Shown here in pieces: positions 60,988 through 64,000 of a DNA stretch of 64,000 nt; within the stretch, counting starts at the first letter, position 1; each line of letters opens with the position of its first letter. The notes under the pieces are model-generated. The model did not search any database. It saw nothing but the letters and a program-made list of their open reading frames with translations, and was not told the DNA's origin. The DNA comes from Lepidurus packardi (lineage: Eukaryota; Arthropoda; Branchiopoda; Notostraca; Triopsidae), in NCBI GenBank assembly GCA_023053545.1, contig JAKZAN010000004.1:868001-932000 (forward strand), written 5' to 3'. The position numbers and the translations under genes are program-made.

Positions 60988-62395
60988 ATGCAAATTGTGT
61001 GCTTAATTTTGGTAAGTATTTGAATGAATGACTCGAGTTTGGGGATTTTGGGTTTTAAATGTCAAGTACATCTGTAGATTGGGTGGGCGAATTTGGCCTA
61101 TGCGGTATCATATTTGGACAACCCGGCACAATACCACGTCCAAACAGACGAAGGAGACGAACGCTCGTTCAAATTTCAAACCTGGTCAGGCCAATATCGC
61201 AAAGAAAAGCGTTTAAGTGATGGAACGGTTTTCGGTAAGTTTGTTTCAGTTCAATACGATAGTTTGAATGCTGTTTTTCAGGTTTATACAATTTTTACAG
61301 CCAGTGAGTTAGAGCGTTTCGTCGGTCTTTTAGGGCTTGTTTCATTATTCATTATTGCGTCGTTGCAACATGGGTTACGAACGATGCTATTGGTTTCGAA
61401 AACATTGCCAACGGTGCAATAACTATGAATAACATAATATAACAGGTATCATTGGTTAAACACATGATGCAACGACGCAACAATGAAGAACGAACGAGCA
61501 ACCGCGTGTAATGGTGCCGCGAACAGGGATTCAACTTAGCAAACTGAAGAGAAACTTATTTTCTTAAATGTCTCAAATCGTGAAAAGGCGTTCTGGCGAA
61601 AGTGAAAAGCTTGCCTTCATAATGCTGAACATTGGAATCTAACACGAGAGGTCTGAGAACTGCACTAGGAAGCTGTGAAGTAGTGCGGTCTGGTTTCGCT
61701 CGACTGAGTTTTTAACTCCCGCCAGGCCTATTCGAGCTTGAAATTTGTTGAAAGTTGAAATCGACATCGTTTTTGTTTTTGCAACAGGCTCGTATGGTTG
61801 GGTGGATGCCAATGGCTATTTACGCTTGACCGATTACATTGCGGACGCTAAAGGGTACCGCATTTCCAAGCAACACGTCGAATTCGTGGGCCTTCCCACT
61901 GATCCTCCAACAACAGTTTTGGACTCCATTAAACCAGAAGAAAGTGTTAACAATCTCCACTATGCGGATCCTCAAAACCCAGACGACACTCCTCTGACGT
62001 CAGTTCCGGTACCAGCAATAACCCAAAGTGAGGAGATTTTGCAACAAACCTACGAAGGTCCTCACGGCCAAGTTAGTCAAGTTGCCCATGTTAATACAGC
62101 TGACAGTGCTGCGAAAGATGGTTCTGAATTTAAGTACCACTTAGGCAATCAGTTTCAGGTAAATTATTTACATAATTTAAGAAACAATTGAAATGGAGGG
62201 AATAATTAGAAAAAATTATAATGGTTTTCATTTTAGGAGGAGAAAACTGTGGAAGATGGTACGCGACAAGGTAAATACGGGTACGTGGATCCATTTGGTA
62301 TTCTACGTGTGGTGAATTATAAAGCAGGGGCTCAGGGGTTTGAAATTGAAAAGGAAAACTATCACCTTGGCCTTGATTATGGACGCAAAATATGA
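60988..62395 (+). CDS. Cuticular protein with two chitin-binding (R&R-type) repeats
   Basis: A structural protein of the exoskeleton. Exons 60988-61011, 61078-61234, 61788-62158 and 62237-62395 encode 236 residues. The signal peptide MQIVCLILIGWANLAYA is split by intron 1, as is usual for arthropod cuticle genes. The first repeat (FKFQTWSGQYRKEKRL, then DGTVFGSYGWVDANGYL and YIADAKGYR) is a full Rebers-Riddiford-type domain at about 34-85. The second (FKYHLGNQFQEEKTV..., DGTRQGKYGYVDPFG..., YKAGAQGFE) lies at about 175-225. Between them is a Pro/Gln/Glu-rich linker (PTDPPTTVLDSIKPEES). Two domains in one CPR protein is a minority arrangement. Intron 2 carries a small inverted-repeat element. 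Confidence 0.88.
61330..61495. mobile_element. Small inverted-repeat element in a cuticular-gene intron
   Basis: TCATTATTGCGTCGTTGCAA (from 61349) pairs with the complement at 61463-61486 (two mismatches over 24 bases), giving a 165-base MITE-like hairpin. No coding frame. Confidence 0.55.
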
Positions 62396-63388
62396 ATGAC
62401 CTGAAATTTACTTGGGCAATCTGCCCACAGATTTTACATGGTTTCTCTTTCCTGTTTCCTGTTTTTGGCTTAGACATAGGATGCAGCAGCGCATACACTT
62501 AACCAATTAATGATCTCGACAACCTGACCAGTGCCATAAACTCGCACATTTTTGTACATATGCACTTTGCTTAAGGCGATCCGAGAAAAAAATGTATGCA
62601 TTCCATCCGATTGTTTTCTATTACAGCTGTTACCTAATACACATCTTTACCTTAACCTAGCAAGCCCTTTTTTATAAGAAAGTTACAATTTCCTAGGAAA
62701 ACCCGCGTTTTTCGTCAAACATTGTAGTTTTCCGATGAAATTAGCGACCGCTAGATGGCAAAATTTTTTCATCACGAAAAGCCCAACAGGTACTCCGGTT
62801 TCAAAATCGGGAGGTAAAAGTGAAATTATGTGTCACATTGTTGCAAAACGTTCTCCGGAAAAAGAATGACAAATAGGTGTCAGTAGAGTTCAAAATTGGT
62901 AGTGGGATTGAAAATTAATTAGGTTAGGTTAGGTTAACGAATCGTTAAAACTTCTACTTTCTTTCACGCCATTAGCTGAACTACTGAAACTAGTGTCATT
63001 CGCGCTGGTCGAAAAGGGGCACAAGAGGGTCAGTTTTGACAGCGGGATACATTACACCGTTTGTTACTAAATTCGTTTTACGTGTTGGAAAAGCAAAAGC
63101 AAAAACAATAAATAAACGTAAGTCGTGGTACATAACAGGAAAATCGTGCAATTTGGTACACATACGTCGTACATGGCTTTCAATGACAGAATCCAACGCT
63201 AGATGGCCCAATCTTTTCATTAAGAAAAGCAAAAACAAAATAATAAATAAAAACAAGTCGTGGCACATAACAGGAAATCCGATATTTTTCTTATCACGTA
63301 AGGTTTATGACCTTCTAGTGCTTTAAAACTGGATACGTGAGCAACTTAAGACATTAGTTTCCTGATTTCGAAGCCCTATTCCACTCCA
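62396..63388. other. Intergenic; ~60-base direct repeat 63087-63150 / 63219-63280
   Basis: Both repeat copies contain AAGCAAAAACAA, AATAAATAAA and then AAGTCGTGGxACATAACAGG. A CTAGATGGCA/CTAGATGGCC patch also recurs (62752, 63201). No gene is seen. Confidence 0.5.
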
Positions 63389-63390
63389 AA

Positions 63391-63612
63391 ATGTAAGTAT
63401 GACTTGCTATTTGTATTTGTGTAGTTTTCGTGTTTTTCATACGCTTTATAACCCAACAATGAAATGCTAAAATTACAGCATTTTGATTGTGTGTTAAATT
63501 TGTTATTAGGACATCCATTAATTGGCCAGCTGTTGGTGCAAGCATCCTACCCAATATTGGTGGATGGCTGGGTGGAATTATCACAGCTAAAAACGTCAAA
63601 ACTTGGTACAAA
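63391..63612 (+). CDS. TSPO: Translocator protein (TSPO), first exons, runs off the window
   Basis: An outer mitochondrial membrane protein that binds cholesterol and porphyrins. The coding start is split: AT at 63391-63392 ends the first exon (CCAAAAT|GTAAGT), and the G is the first base of exon 2 at 63510. The joined frame reads MTSINWPAVGASILPNIGGW, continues LGGIITAKNVKTWYK and ends at donor GTAAGT (63613). NWxAVGxxxLPNxGGWxGGxIT and KxWY match the start and first transmembrane helix of animal TSPO. The next exon should open with the KPSWRPPxW motif, which I do not find before 64000, so the rest lies downstream. Confidence 0.85.
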
Positions 63613-64000
63613 GTAAGTTTCGAATATTACATAGCGATTTTTCGAGTATTACGTAATTTTCTAGTTTAAGTCAAGGTTAAAGAAAACTTTGTAGTTATCT
63701 TTACTTGGGAACACTTTGATGTAATTGAAATCAAATTCCAAATTTCAGTTTGATCTTAAGTCAGTTACATATGGATTAAAACAGAATTACCACCTAATTA
63801 AGGCAATTAAATTTCAGCTTAACTTAGACTACGTAATTAACCCTTTTTTATTATAAGGTCTAATATTAATAAGGCCTTGAAACATTAATAACTAAGAAAT
63901 TATAATTAATAAATAATAATATAATTAATAAGTAACCATATAATACGTCATTTATAATAAATATCTTATCTTATTATTTAATTATAACTAATTATACAGT
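63613..64000. other. TSPO intron, AT-rich
   Basis: Runs to the window edge with TAATTA-rich sequence. A TTTCAG near 63749 leads into residues unlike TSPO, so it is not taken as an acceptor. Confidence 0.45.

Overview
This is a eukaryotic, AT-rich stretch with spliced genes whose introns are mostly 50-150 bp and use GT-AG borders. A cuticular protein with Rebers-Riddiford chitin-binding domains points to an arthropod. The species, and whether it is an insect, crustacean, springtail or chelicerate, cannot be settled from the sequence alone.

Layout, left to right. 1-6.1 kb is gene debris: a LINE tail, a lone secretion-signal exon resembling a cathepsin-L start, a broken BEL/Pao fossil and a decayed 4-coumarate-CoA-ligase/luciferase-like gene. 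7.4-8.7 kb holds an intact 351-residue RPA70-like single-strand DNA-binding protein of transposon-associated type, in a landscape of AGCTGT...ACAGCT hairpins. 9.7-10.5 kb is a foldback element next to an unidentified two-exon gene end. 11.2-20.5 kb is a complete 21-exon USP47 deubiquitinase on the minus strand; one 2.7-kb intron is packed with small DNA transposons. 23-32 kb is mobile and repetitive: a TTA-flanked MITE, a whole Harbinger element (transposase plus MADF/Myb-like partner, 30-bp perfect terminal repeats, TAG duplication), and about four tandem copies of an unidentified 1-kb gene-like unit, the first of which the Harbinger element interrupts. 33.4-37.1 kb is a complete 15-exon KDM1A (LSD1) histone demethylase.

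37-49 kb is the most unusual part. Four tandem two-exon genes on the minus strand encode secreted peptides of 102-104 residues, each with twelve cysteines in the same spacing. A fifth short secreted peptide with a Gly/Tyr/His/Lys tail lies between the two pairs. All five have the same two-exon plan (very short first exon) and a TATA box. The cysteine peptides clearly arose by local duplication, whose flanks can still be matched. 49.8-52.2 kb is an 11-finger C2H2/AT-hook nuclear protein. 53.3 kb is a broken THAP-domain sequence. 54.9-57.4 kb is a complete plant-style, two-domain phosphoethanolamine N-methyltransferase. 61-62.4 kb is a cuticular protein with two chitin-binding repeats. The right edge carries the first exons of TSPO, whose start codon is split by an intron.

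The housekeeping genes (USP47, KDM1A, zinc finger, PMT, TSPO) share no operon-like logic; they are independent genes. The cysteine-peptide cluster is the one real multigene system, probably acting outside the cell. At least four copies of a ~510-bp inverted-repeat element (ends near CCCGTATACCTTAGCT) are scattered through the window. All exon borders were read by eye. For USP47, KDM1A, PMT, the zinc finger, the cuticular protein, the Harbinger genes and the peptides, summed exon lengths are multiples of three and the joins match family sequence or paralogues where these are known.
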